Of a stretch of 64,000 nt of DNA, positions 35,206 through 43,939 are shown piece by piece. The translations under genes were made by a program, and so were the position numbers. Position 1 is the stretch's first letter; each line of letters opens with the position of its first letter. The stretch comes from Alcanivorax sp. 24 (GTDB lineage: Bacteria; Pseudomonadota; Gammaproteobacteria; Pseudomonadales; Alcanivoracaceae), in NCBI RefSeq assembly GCF_004360225.1, contig NZ_SNUA01000003.1, positions 248,001-312,000 on the forward strand. Reading direction: 5' to 3'. Below the pieces are notes generated by a model. That model made no database searches, had not been told where the DNA came from, and saw only the letters and a list, made by a program, of their open reading frames with translations.

Positions 35206-36806
35206 GGATTCTCCTCCTGTGCCACCAGACAGCCGGGATTAAGCTGTCCGGAAGGATCGAAATGGGCGGCCAGGGCACGCAACGCCGCCACCCCCTGGAC
35301 GCCTTTTTCCTCGCCCAGCCAGCCAAGGTGATCACGGCCCACGCCATGCTGGTGGCTGATGGTGCCGCCACGCGCCACCAGCGCGTCACTGGCCGCCGAC
35401 TTCATCGCCCACCAGCGCCGCCGGGTTTGCTCATAGTCCGCCGAACAGCGGAACACGTAGGTGGTGTAAATACTGGAACCCTGGGGATAGAGATGGGACA
35501 AATGCGTGAACACCAGCGCTTTCTCGCCTTCTCCGGCGTGGGCGTGCAGGGCGTTTTCGATGGCGCTCACGGTCTCATCCACCTTGGACCATTCCACGCA
35601 GGTTTCCAGCGTGTCCACAGCGTAACCGTGCTCCCACAATCCGTGACGGAGGTACGGGGAGCGAAAGCGGGCGTGTTCCCATTTTCTGCCCAGGCTCCTG
35701 CCGATCATGACCCCACCATGGGCCCGCACCCGGGCCGAGGCGCGTTTCATGGCGGCCCGGCAAAGCGCCGTTTCCCCACTGACACCGAAAGTCACCATGC
35801 AGCGTCCATCGCCGCATCCACGCAAGGACAGGTAGCGGTTGAGCGCGGAAAGTGCCAGCGGCGAGGCCGCCAGACGCAGTTGGGTAGCGGTCTCCTCGGC
35901 GTTGGAGAAACGGGCCATGGACAGCAAGGACCTGTCCTGGGCAAGCTGACGGGCCAGTTCCCGGGCCTGATCCCAGCCCGCCACGAAACCCACGTAAAAT
36001 TGCTCAAACTCGGGCAGCGGACTGATACGCACATCCACTTCGGTGATCACGCCCAGCCGGCCTTCGCTGCCCAGCACCCATTCGCGGACGTCCGGGCCGG
36101 CTGACGACGCCGGGATGGTGGGTAGACGCCAACCGCCGGCGGGTGTTTCAACACGGCCTCCGGCGAACAGCTGCTCAATGCGGCCATACAGCAGGGACTG
36201 CTGGCCACTGGAACGGCTCGCCACCCAGCCACCCACCGTGGACAGCTCCCAGGACTGGGGATAATGGCCGAGGCGGAATCCATGCTCACGTAATTGCGCT
36301 TCCAGTGCCGGGCCCGGGGTGCCGGCACCAAAACGCGCCAGGCGGTTCTCCGGGTCCAGCCGTAACAACCGGTCCATGGCAGCCAGGCTCAGGGTCAACA
36401 CCGGCCGATCATCCACCGGCGGGTTGATGTGGCCGGCGACCGAGGTACCACCACCATAGGGAATCACCACCGCGCCCCGCGCCAGCGCCCAGTCCAGTAG
36501 TTGCCGCACCTGGTCACTGTCGGTCGGCCGGGCCACCCCGTCCGGAAAGACTCCGAATTGTCCCGAACGCATCGCCAGCCAGTCCCCCAGGCTCTGTCCC
36601 CGGGCATGGCGGACACGGGCCTCCGGGGAACGGTCCACCAACGGGTGTTCCGGCAGGCGACTCTCCGGTACCGACGCGATCACCTGGTCCAGATCGGCGT
36701 CGGCCAATGGCCGCCCGTTGCCGATGCGATGACGCAAAAAACGCACGGCGGAGGGCCGCAACGGAAACTCCGTGGCTTCATCCCCCCACCCATTCCAACG
36801 ACGCAT
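35202..36806 (-). CDS. FAD-binding oxidase, alkyl-DHAP synthase (AGPS)-like
   Basis: 534 residues from the ATG at 36806 (start MRRWNGWGDEATEFPL, resembling the AGPS opening). The FAD-binding PCMH-type domain has VVIPYGGGTSVAGHINP (113-129). The C-terminal substrate part has GGTISHQHGVGRDHLGWL, whose His run resembles the His motif needed in mammalian AGPS. That enzyme replaces the acyl chain of acyl-DHAP with an alkyl group in ether-lipid synthesis. The bacterial function is unproven. First gene of the overlapping trio. Confidence 0.85.
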   Translation of the reverse strand: MRRWNGWGDEATEFPLRPSAVRFLRHRIGNGRPLADADLDQVIASVPESRLPEHPLVDRSPEARVRHARGQSLGDWLAMRSGQFGVFPDGVARPTDSDQVRQLLDWALARGAVVIPYGGGTSVAGHINPPVDDRPVLTLSLAAMDRLLRLDPENRLARFGAGTPGPALEAQLREHGFRLGHYPQSWELSTVGGWVASRSSGQQSLLYGRIEQLFAGGRVETPAGGWRLPTIPASSAGPDVREWVLGSEGRLGVITEVDVRISPLPEFEQFYVGFVAGWDQARELARQLAQDRSLLSMARFSNAEETATQLRLAASPLALSALNRYLSLRGCGDGRCMVTFGVSGETALCRAAMKRASARVRAHGGVMIGRSLGRKWEHARFRSPYLRHGLWEHGYAVDTLETCVEWSKVDETVSAIENALHAHAGEGEKALVFTHLSHLYPQGSSIYTTYVFRCSADYEQTRRRWWAMKSAASDALVARGGTISHQHGVGRDHLGWLGEEKGVQGVAALRALAAHFDPSGQLNPGCLVAQEENP

Positions 36807-37020
36807 AGTGAATTCCCTGTTCTGATCCGTTTCCGATGGTAATCGGTCCCTGTCACCGTTGCACCGGCCGGCCATGCCAAAACCCGCCACCGCCGGTTCC
36901 ATTCCTCATTCCGGAACCGCTAGGCTTTACCGCTTTTTACCGGAACACTATGGTACAGTCCCACGATTACAGTACCTTGGATCAGGCTGATCCGGATTTC
37001 GAGATAACAAGGAGACACAA

Positions 37021-37685
37021 TGAAACACATCCTCGGTTGTTCCATGCTTGCCGCCGCGATCACTCTGGCCGGGTGTAGCACCGTGAACCCCTACACCGGC
37101 GAAAAACAAACCAGCAAGGCGGCCACAGGTGGCGCCATCGGCGCGGTAGCCGGGGCTCTGATCGGTATCGCCACTTCGGACAATGCCAAGGAACGCAAGG
37201 AACGGGCTCTGGCCGGCGCGGGCATTGGCGCCGTGGCGGGCGGCGGCGTCGGCTATTACATGGATGTTCAGGAAAAGAAACTGCGGGATAAGCTGCAGGC
37301 CACCGGCGTGTCCGTGACCCGTAACGGTGACAACATCATTCTGAACATGCCGGGCAATGTCACTTTCGACACCGACCAGTCCGACGTGAAGAGCAACTTC
37401 CGTCCGGTACTGGAGTCCGTCAGTGAAGTGCTCAAGGAGTACAAGTCCACCATGATCCAGGTGGCCGGCCACACTGACAGCACCGGCGGCGAACGCTACA
37501 ACCTGCTGCTGTCCCAGCAACGCGCTCAATCCGTGGCCAACGTACTGAGCAGTTACGGCGTTGACGTTGTGCGCCTGGACGTGGTGGGCTTTGGTGAGAC
37601 CCAGCCGATCGCCAATAACGGTACCGCCCAGGGCCGTGAACAGAACCGCCGGGTTGAACTGACCCTGCTGCCGTACACCAAGTAA
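37021..37685 (+). CDS. OmpA-family outer-membrane lipoprotein (YiaD-like)
   Basis: 221 residues. Signal peptide with lipobox LAGC (Cys19), a Gly-zipper region (about 37-82, GGAIGAVAGALIGIATSDNA) and a C-terminal OmpA peptidoglycan-binding domain (VAGHTDSTGGERYNLLLSQQ, then RAQSVANVLSSYGV and NRRVELTLLP). It should be anchored in the outer membrane and bind peptidoglycan. An AAGGAG site sits upstream of the ATG. It diverges from the AGPS-like gene with a 214-bp intergenic region. Confidence 0.93.
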
Positions 37686-37697
37686 ACGGCAAGTCCG

Positions 37698-37719
37698 GCT
37701 CCGGTCTCATGGCCGGAGC
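37698..37719 (+). terminator. Hairpin after the OmpA lipoprotein gene
   Basis: GCTCCGG and CCGGAGC form a 7-bp stem around an 8-base loop, 12 bp after the stop codon. The tail is only TTCG, so as an intrinsic terminator it is weak. Confidence 0.4.
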
Positions 37720-37741
37720 TTCGCCCCGCCTTATCGACGAC

Positions 37742-39004
37742 CTACTCTTCCCCGGACGCTTCCGCCTTCGCCCCGGCCACTGAACGCCGCCGCAGTCGCC
37801 ACACCAATACCGCCAGCGGCACCATCAACACCGCCACCATGATGTACGGGAAGCGATGATCAATGCTGTACAGCGCGGTGCCGGCCAAGGGGCCGATGAT
37901 GAATCCGAGGGAAGGACAAGCACTGGCCAGACCCGCCACCCGACCCTGCTCGGAGCTGTCCACGCGCAGACTGGCCAGGGCCATGATCGCCGGCATGCCG
38001 AAACCGATCCCCAACCCCACCAGCATCACCGCCACGGTCAACGCCAGGCGCTGATCGAACAACCACAACAGCAGGGCACCGGCACCGATCAACGGTACCG
38101 CCATACCCAGCAGGACCAGCGCTGGCGCGCGCAACCACTGCACCACCAGAATTTGCCCGGTGAGCGAGGTCACCGCCGCCGCCATCATCGCCGTGCCCAA
38201 GGCCCCGGCGGCGGCGGAGGGAGACATGTGCAGCGCGTCCTGAAACAGAAAGCCCAGGGTTTGTTGCACCAGGGCAAAGCTCATGAACAGAACCACACCA
38301 GTGATCAGAAGATCACGAAAACGGGGGTCGGTGTAAGCCCGCAGTCCCGTGGCCATGACGCTGCGTACGCGTGTATCCGGCGCCTGGGTGCGGTAAGGGG
38401 AAGGCGGCAGCAGCAGAAAAATCAGCAGCGCCATGCAGGCCACCACGGCGGCCACCAAGTACAGAGGCAGAATCAACGTGAGCGCGGCCAACAGTCCACC
38501 GATGCCCGGCCCCAGCACGGTGCCGAGATTGTTGGCCGCGCCGATGCGCCCCATGCCCCGGGTACGCGCTTCCGGGGCGGTGATATCCGCGGTATAGGCC
38601 GCCGCCGAGGGCGGAGTGGCGGCCATGATCACCGCCTGGCTCATCCGCGCCACCACCAGACAAGCGACCAGGGCACCACCGGTGAGCCAGCCATTGAGGC
38701 CGAGATGGAACACCACGGCGAACAACACAGTGCCCACGGCGTAACCGCTCAACCCGATGATCAACACCGGCCGGCGCCCGTACAGCTCGCTCAGGTACCC
38801 CCAGATCGGGCTGGCCAGAGCGAAGGCCAGAGAAGAGCAACTGATGATCAGCCCCACCTGGATCTCCGCCAACCCGGTGGAACGCCCCAGTGACGGCAGC
38901 AAGGTAAACACCAGGGTCTGGCCCAACGCGGTGACACCGACGGCGGCGAGCAGCAGGGTTTGCACGAATGCCGGGGAACGGGCGGCGGGCGACGCGGCGG
39001 GCAT
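37742..39004 (-). CDS. MFS transporter, TetA-like
   Basis: 420 residues, about 12 helices. Motif A GYLSELYGRRPVLIIG and motif C-like GAANNLGTVLGPGIGGLL are clear, as in TetA/drug-proton antiporters. The C-terminus is a charged cytoplasmic tail. It is convergent with the OmpA lipoprotein gene. Substrate unknown. Confidence 0.87.
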   Translation of the reverse strand: MPAASPAARSPAFVQTLLLAAVGVTALGQTLVFTLLPSLGRSTGLAEIQVGLIISCSSLAFALASPIWGYLSELYGRRPVLIIGLSGYAVGTVLFAVVFHLGLNGWLTGGALVACLVVARMSQAVIMAATPPSAAAYTADITAPEARTRGMGRIGAANNLGTVLGPGIGGLLAALTLILPLYLVAAVVACMALLIFLLLPPSPYRTQAPDTRVRSVMATGLRAYTDPRFRDLLITGVVLFMSFALVQQTLGFLFQDALHMSPSAAAGALGTAMMAAAVTSLTGQILVVQWLRAPALVLLGMAVPLIGAGALLLWLFDQRLALTVAVMLVGLGIGFGMPAIMALASLRVDSSEQGRVAGLASACPSLGFIIGPLAGTALYSIDHRFPYIMVAVLMVPLAVLVWRLRRRSVAGAKAEASGEE

Positions 39005-39090
39005 GGGGTCCTCCGAAAAGGGCTATGGTAGCACCCTTTGTGTCAGCCGAATTGCTCCTTTGGTAACCGGGGGTGACGAATCAGGTGGCG

Positions 39091-39161
39091 ATTCGCTGGC
39101 AAGCCAGCTTCCCACAGCGGCTCCGTAGCCCCTTCTGGGGGAAGCCGAACTGCCAGCGAAT
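39091..39161. repeat. REP-like pair
   Basis: A minus copy at 39091-39125 (core TGG-CTTG-CCA) and a degraded plus copy at 39133-39161. They lie between the TetA-like and the di-iron oxidase genes, both on the minus strand. Confidence 0.8.
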
Positions 39162-39172
39162 CGGAACCGATT

Positions 39173-40285
39173 TCAGGAAACCTCATCGTAAAGCGGCCGG
39201 GACAACTCCGCCCAGTCCACTTCGCCGTCGTCCACCAGGTTCTCGAACTGCAGAATCCCCAGAGCCTCGAACTTGGGCCTTACCGACTCGGTCAGCAGAC
39301 CGATACGCTTGAGGTTGGGGATGATGCGGGTAAACAGCAGATTGCGGAACTGCGCCATCAACGCCGATGCCAGCGCTTTCTCCCGCGCCTGTTCCACATC
39401 CCAGCCAAACTCTTCGAACACCTCCACCGCGATCAGCCGCTCACGCATCACCACGCAGGCTTCGTAGGCGAAATGGGCCCGCTCTTCCTTCTCCTGCTCG
39501 GTGAGGGTCTGCACAAAGTCTTCCAGGTAATTGACACCGAAGGTGACGTGACGGGCCTCGTCGCGCACAACCAGTTGGATGATTTGCCGCAGCAGCGGGT
39601 CCTGGGCGGTCAGTTTGAGCGTGTTGAAGGCGGCCAGGGCGAGCCCTTCGATGATGATCTGCATACCGATGAATTTCAGATCCCAGCGCGGGTCGGACAG
39701 GATCTTGTCCAGCAACGATTTAAGATGCTTGTTGACCGGGTAGAAAATGCCGATCTTCTCCTGCAGATAGCGGGTGAACACCTCCACATGGCGGGCTTCA
39801 TCGAAGGTCTGGCTGGCGGCATAGAGCTTGGCGTCGTAGGTCGGCGCGCAACTGGCCAGCTGCGAGGCCACCAGCAAGGCGCCCTGCTCCCCATGAACGA
39901 ACTGAGCCAGCATCCAGGCCAGGTTGTGCCAGCCGAAGCGCAGTTTTTCCTCATCCGGCAGCGTGGCGAACGGTTCCCAGTCGTGGAACGGGTTCAGTTT
40001 CTGATCCAGCGGCACTTCCGATTTCGGGAAGTTTTGCGACCAGTCCACATCCATGTCCGCGTTCCAGTTCAGTTCCTTGCCGAGCCGGTAGAGCTTGCGG
40101 ATCCGGCCATCGGCACTGCTGTAGTCCCAGTTGTAATGGCCAGTGAGCGGGGTCTGGAAGATTTCCACCACGTCCTCGACATGGGCCGGTGTGAGCCGCT
40201 CTTCCAGATCGTCGCTGCCGGGACCGTCCCAGCTTTCATAGTAGGTGATGTCCGATGGCGGGGATGCCAATTCCTTGATGCGCAT
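39173..40285 (-). CDS. Ferritin-like di-iron oxidase, R2-like
   Basis: 370 residues, mostly helical, soluble. Six probable di-iron ligands appear in the ferritin/R2 order: Glu133 (HGEQGALL), Glu163 and His166 (FDEARHVEVF), Glu213 (IIEGLALAAF), Glu243 and His246 (RDEARHVTFG). This supports an O2-activating oxidase or oxygenase. I cannot tie it to a named enzyme, although R2-like oxidases and fatty-acid desaturase-like ferritins share the pattern. Monocistronic or the end of a minus-strand group with the two thioesterases 178 bp upstream. Confidence 0.8.
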   Translation of the reverse strand: MRIKELASPPSDITYYESWDGPGSDDLEERLTPAHVEDVVEIFQTPLTGHYNWDYSSADGRIRKLYRLGKELNWNADMDVDWSQNFPKSEVPLDQKLNPFHDWEPFATLPDEEKLRFGWHNLAWMLAQFVHGEQGALLVASQLASCAPTYDAKLYAASQTFDEARHVEVFTRYLQEKIGIFYPVNKHLKSLLDKILSDPRWDLKFIGMQIIIEGLALAAFNTLKLTAQDPLLRQIIQLVVRDEARHVTFGVNYLEDFVQTLTEQEKEERAHFAYEACVVMRERLIAVEVFEEFGWDVEQAREKALASALMAQFRNLLFTRIIPNLKRIGLLTESVRPKFEALGILQFENLVDDGEVDWAELSRPLYDEVS

Positions 40286-40463
40286 GATGAGGCTCCTTAT
40301 GCTTTACGCAGCTGGATGCTCTCATCACGCTAGTCAGGCCGACCACCAACGGCAATGTCGGACAATGACAATTTGCCGTTGAATCTGTCGTAAAATCACA
40401 ATCAGAAATGACATCAACTTATGGTTTCTTTTTCTTTCTTATCAATAAGATGGAAAAGAAACC

Positions 40464-40916
40464 TCAAGCATTTTCATCGGAAAGAAGAAAATGAGCGCGG
40501 GCAATGGTGATCGGTTCTTCCCGGTTCCTTTGCCAGGCGCTGATATGCACATTGGCAATACGCCGGCCAAGGCGGGTGACCCGGCATTCCGCGAACGTAT
40601 CCTGGTACAACCCGGCACGCAGATAGTCGATGGTGAAATCGATGGTCTTCGGCACCCGCGGCTCCCCCATCTGCAGCAGAATAAAGATGATGGCCGCCTG
40701 CTCCATGAACCCGGCCACGGCGCCACCGTGCAATGCCGGCAGGGTCGGGTTGCCCAGGTTGTTCTCATTGCGAGGCAGAATGAAGGTCAGTTCCTCCCCC
40801 TGGGCCCGCACCTGAATGCCGAGAAAACGGGCGTAAGGCACCCGGTCGATCAGATCCTGGTAATCCGCTTCACCGGCCCGGCAGGCCTGAACCAATGCTT
40901 TCAGTGTGTCGCTCAT
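40464..40916 (-). CDS. PaaI-family hotdog thioesterase
   Basis: 150 residues. A hotdog-fold domain with the PaaI signature LPALHGGAVAGFMEQAAIIF, then KTIDFTIDYLRAGLYQDTF. It hydrolyses acyl-CoA. It overlaps the upstream thioesterase by one base (TGATG), so both are probably translated together. Gene duplication is possible as the two are related but divergent. Confidence 0.87.
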   Translation of the reverse strand: MSDTLKALVQACRAGEADYQDLIDRVPYARFLGIQVRAQGEELTFILPRNENNLGNPTLPALHGGAVAGFMEQAAIIFILLQMGEPRVPKTIDFTIDYLRAGLYQDTFAECRVTRLGRRIANVHISAWQRNREEPITIARAHFLLSDENA

Positions 40917-41410
40917 CAGGATGCCACCCGCCCGCTTCTGTCCAGTTTCATACGTGTGTAGGTGGCCTGACCGGTGGCCACCGGCTCGCCCTGTTCGTCG
41001 CCCTCTTCCCAGGCTGTCATGCGCACGAAGGTGACGTGGGCGCTGAGGCGATAGCAGGTGGCGTCGCAGATCACCGCCTTGCCCGGCGTTGGCGCATGCA
41101 GGTGATCAATGCGCAAATCGATGGTCGGGGTGATCTCCACCGCTGGATAGAGCCGGCAGCTGTTGGCCATGCCGCCAGCGTGGTCCATCAGAGCGAAGAC
41201 CGCGCCGCCGTGCAGCACGCCAGTGTCCGGATTACCCACCAGATCCTCGCGCCAGGGCAAACGCAGCCGCACCCCTTCCTCTTCCGCGCTGAGCACTTGC
41301 AGGCCCAGCATGCGCGAGTGACGCACGGTTTCCAGGGAACGTTTGCAAACGTCCATTCGCGTATACGGTACGGAGGAATCTGTCACGGCGGCCAATGCTC
41401 CCTTGGTCAA
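40916..41410 (-). CDS. PaaI-family hotdog thioesterase, second of pair
   Basis: 164 residues. PaaI/hotdog motif TGVLHGGAVFALMDHAGGMA then TIDLRIDHLHAPTPG. The active-site Asp is in MDHAGG. The N-terminal 20 residues are not conserved, so the start is less sure. It is divergent from the PhaC-like gene (58-bp gap) and coupled to the other thioesterase. Confidence 0.87.
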   Translation of the reverse strand: MTKGALAAVTDSSVPYTRMDVCKRSLETVRHSRMLGLQVLSAEEEGVRLRLPWREDLVGNPDTGVLHGGAVFALMDHAGGMANSCRLYPAVEITPTIDLRIDHLHAPTPGKAVICDATCYRLSAHVTFVRMTAWEEGDEQGEPVATGQATYTRMKLDRSGRVAS

Positions 41411-41468
41411 AGCGCGGCAAGCTTAACGCCTTGTTTTAGCGCTGAAAAGCGCCAATGGCAAATGTCCG

Positions 41469-42629
41469 GTGAGTCTCTATCGCCGGGCCTGGCAGTTCGG
41501 AGCCCTGATGTCACCTCGTTTCTCCCTGAAGAACGGCGCCCGCGCCCTGGGTCTGGCAATGGAACGCCGACGCCACCCGCGCCGCTTCATCCAGACCGAC
41601 AAAACCCCCTGGGATCGTATCTACCAGGAGGGCATCATGTCGGTTCGCCACTACAGTCTGCCACCCATGGAGCGGATTCCGGTGGGCGATGAGAGCGTGC
41701 CGGTGGAGCGTCACAAGCACCGCCGACCGTTGCTGCTGGTGCCGGCGTTGGGGATCCACTGCTGGACCTTCGACCTGATGCCGAACCGCTCCATGGTGCG
41801 TTACCTGATGGCGCGCGGCCACGACGTCTATCTGATCGACTGGGGCCAGCCCTCCAAGGCGGACCGCGAGCTGGATCTGAACACCTACGTCAATCACTGG
41901 CTGCCGGCGGCGGTGGAAGCGGTACGCGACCACACCAGCGCCGGGGACATCAACCTGCTTGGCTATTGCATGGGCGGCCTGCTCAGCCTGATGTACCTGG
42001 GCGGCCACCCAGGGGCGCCGGTGCACAGCCTGGCCACCATCGCCAGCCCGGTGAATTTCCACAAAAGCGGCCCGTTCGGCACCGTCTTCAGTCTTGCCGC
42101 GATCCCCGCCATGCAGGTGCATGACTGGTTCCAGGTGCGTCTGGAGCCACTGGACAGCAAGCTGTTTCACATTCCCGCCAACCTGTTGTCATGGGGGTTC
42201 AAGCTCACCAATCCGCCGGGGCTGGTGCAGTCCTACGTGGATTTATGGCGCAACTCCGCCGACCGCGACTACCTCACCGAATACATGACCATGGGCCAGT
42301 GGTTCAACGACATGGTGGACTACCCCGGCGCGGTGGTCAGAGAAGTGATCGAGAAACTGATTCTGGCCAACAGTCTGGCCGACGGCCGTATCAAACTGGC
42401 TGACCACGAAGTGGATTTCGCCAACGTCACCCAGGATCTGCTGGCCATCGGCGGCACCAGTGATCGTATCGTCACCCTGCGCGCGGCGCGGGACATTCTC
42501 AAGGTAGTGGGCAGTAGCGAAAAGCGTTTCGAGGAAGCGCCGGGCGGTCATGCCGGTGTCTTTGCCGGCAGCAAGGCCCCGTCCCATACCTGGCGCATCA
42601 TCGCCGACTGGCTGGCGGCGCGGGGGTGA
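41469..42629 (+). CDS. PHA synthase-like alpha/beta hydrolase (class III PhaC type)
   Basis: 386 residues. The nucleophile elbow is LLGYCMGG with Cys167, not Ser, and Asp332 (GTSDRIV) and His361 (GGHAGVF) complete the triad. This is the PhaC lipase-like box. At 386 residues it resembles class III/IV PhaC, yet no phaE or phaR adjoins and no granule protein is visible, so a hydrolase or an acyltransferase with a related Cys triad is possible. Flanked by two thioesterases. Confidence 0.82.
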   Translation: MSLYRRAWQFGALMSPRFSLKNGARALGLAMERRRHPRRFIQTDKTPWDRIYQEGIMSVRHYSLPPMERIPVGDESVPVERHKHRRPLLLVPALGIHCWTFDLMPNRSMVRYLMARGHDVYLIDWGQPSKADRELDLNTYVNHWLPAAVEAVRDHTSAGDINLLGYCMGGLLSLMYLGGHPGAPVHSLATIASPVNFHKSGPFGTVFSLAAIPAMQVHDWFQVRLEPLDSKLFHIPANLLSWGFKLTNPPGLVQSYVDLWRNSADRDYLTEYMTMGQWFNDMVDYPGAVVREVIEKLILANSLADGRIKLADHEVDFANVTQDLLAIGGTSDRIVTLRAARDILKVVGSSEKRFEEAPGGHAGVFAGSKAPSHTWRIIADWLAARG

Positions 42630-42633
42630 AAAG

Positions 42634-42682
42634 CGCCAGACGCCAGACGCCAGACGCCAGACGCCAGACGCCAGACGCCAGA
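42634..42682. repeat. Seven perfect tandem copies of CGCCAGA
   Basis: A 49-bp array of seven heptamers starts five bases after the phaC-like stop codon. Related units in inverted orientation (GCGTCCGG, GCGTCCAG) are found about 85 bp downstream at 42767-42789. Copy number is likely to vary between strains. Confidence 0.9.
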
Positions 42683-42759
42683 GGATGAAGCCCGGCCTCC
42701 GGCCCGTGCAAGCCTTGAACGCGATTATTTAGACCCGCAACGCTTCAAGAAACCGCGTT

Positions 42760-43167
42760 CTAAAGCGTCCGGCGTCCAGCGTCCGGCTCTTCTTGCCCGT
42801 CCCGCCACAGCCGGTACTTCTCCAGGTCCGAACCGATCCAGCGCCAGGCGCGATTGAGCACCACCAGATCATCCAGCAAGCCGGCGCCGAGAATCATGTC
42901 CGGCACCGCGTCCAGCGGCATCAGGAAGTAGATCAGCACCGCCGCTACCGTGATCAGCGTGGCCCATGGTGCCGCCGGGTAGCGTCGCAAGGACCAGTCC
43001 CGCAGCATGCCACCGGCCAGTTGCAGCCGTTCCCAGGCCTCACCCAGACGGTCACGATTGGCCCAGGCCTTGGCGGCACTGGCGCTGGCCAGCCGCTGGC
43101 TGGCCAGCGGGGATTTGAGTACACGGCCGGCCCGTTGCCGGGCACGGCGCCAGGGGGATTCAGCCAT
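42760..43167 (-). CDS. DUF1232/YkvA-family membrane protein
   Basis: 135 residues from the ATG at 43167. The N-terminus is Arg/Ala-rich. The membrane helix and DUF1232 signature (TLITVAAVLIYFLMPLDAVP, DMILGAGLLDDLVVLNRAWR) follow. DUF1232 proteins are small inner-membrane proteins of unknown function. The start overlaps the ParA stop by eight bases (ATGGCTGA), so it is coupled to parA. The gene ends near the GCGTCCGG-type repeats. Confidence 0.82.
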   Translation of the reverse strand: MAESPWRRARQRAGRVLKSPLASQRLASASAAKAWANRDRLGEAWERLQLAGGMLRDWSLRRYPAAPWATLITVAAVLIYFLMPLDAVPDMILGAGLLDDLVVLNRAWRWIGSDLEKYRLWRDGQEEPDAGRRTL

Positions 43168-43939
43168 AGAGCTCCCGGTACAGCGCCCGGTATTCGTTGG
43201 TGAGTTTATGACGCGAATTCCAGTGCACCAGTGGCAATGCCTTGTCGTGGGATTCACGCATGGCGACACTGGCGGACAACCGGCTGTTGAGGATCGGCAG
43301 CCCCTCCTCCTGCAACTGCGCCACCAGCTCCTGGGGTAGACGGGCACGGGGCTGGTACTGGTTGACGACGATGCCGTCCACGGAAAGGTCCTCGTTATGG
43401 TCCTCCCGGGTTTCGTGAATATTTTCCAGCAGCGAATACAACGCCTTGCGTGAGAAGGCGTCGCAATCGAACGGAATCAATACCCGGTCGCAGGCGATCA
43501 ACGCCGAAAGTGTATAAAAATTAAACGCCGGTGGCGTGTCCACATAGATGGCATCGAACTCCCGTGCCAGCGCCTTCAACAAACCTCTCAGTTTGTAGAT
43601 TTTGTGCTTGGACTCCAGCAGGTGTTCCACTTCACCCAGCTCGCCGTTGGCGGGCAGCAGATACAGGTTCTCGAAACGAGTGGTGTGCACATATTCCCGC
43701 GGCGCCTTTTCCTTGAGCTTGAATGACAGCGTCTGCGCAAAGAATGAACCGATGTTGGGGGCGGGCCCGTCCTCGCCCCGATACGCCTCCATGCCAAGCA
43801 AATATTGGCTGGCGTTGCATTGCGGATCCAGATCCACCACCAGCGTCTTGCGGCCTTCGCTGGCGGCAATGGCGGCCAGGTTGACGGTGATACTGGATTT
43901 GCCGACCCCGCCTTTGCGGTTGAACACCACTGTTCGCAT
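43160..43939 (-). CDS. Orphan ParA-family ATPase
   Basis: 259 residues. The deviant Walker A KGGVGKSSITVNLAA at the N-terminus (residues about 9-23) and DLDPQCNASQYLL are ParA/MinD hallmarks; VDTPPAFNFYTLSAL is Walker B. The start (43939) has GGAGG upstream. No parB follows, so it is unlikely to be a plasmid partition system. It is coupled to a DUF1232 gene, so it could position a membrane or cytoplasmic cargo. Target unknown. Confidence 0.88.
   Translation of the reverse strand: MRTVVFNRKGGVGKSSITVNLAAIAASEGRKTLVVDLDPQCNASQYLLGMEAYRGEDGPAPNIGSFFAQTLSFKLKEKAPREYVHTTRFENLYLLPANGELGEVEHLLESKHKIYKLRGLLKALAREFDAIYVDTPPAFNFYTLSALIACDRVLIPFDCDAFSRKALYSLLENIHETREDHNEDLSVDGIVVNQYQPRARLPQELVAQLQEEGLPILNSRLSASVAMRESHDKALPLVHWNSRHKLTNEYRALYRELYG

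Noticed and set aside
38757-39128. A 123-residue plus-strand frame
   Set aside because: It runs antisense to the MFS gene and into a REP repeat; no ribosome site.
42634-42682. A possible CRISPR array
   Set aside because: The units are contiguous 7-mers with no spacers and no cas genes are nearby.
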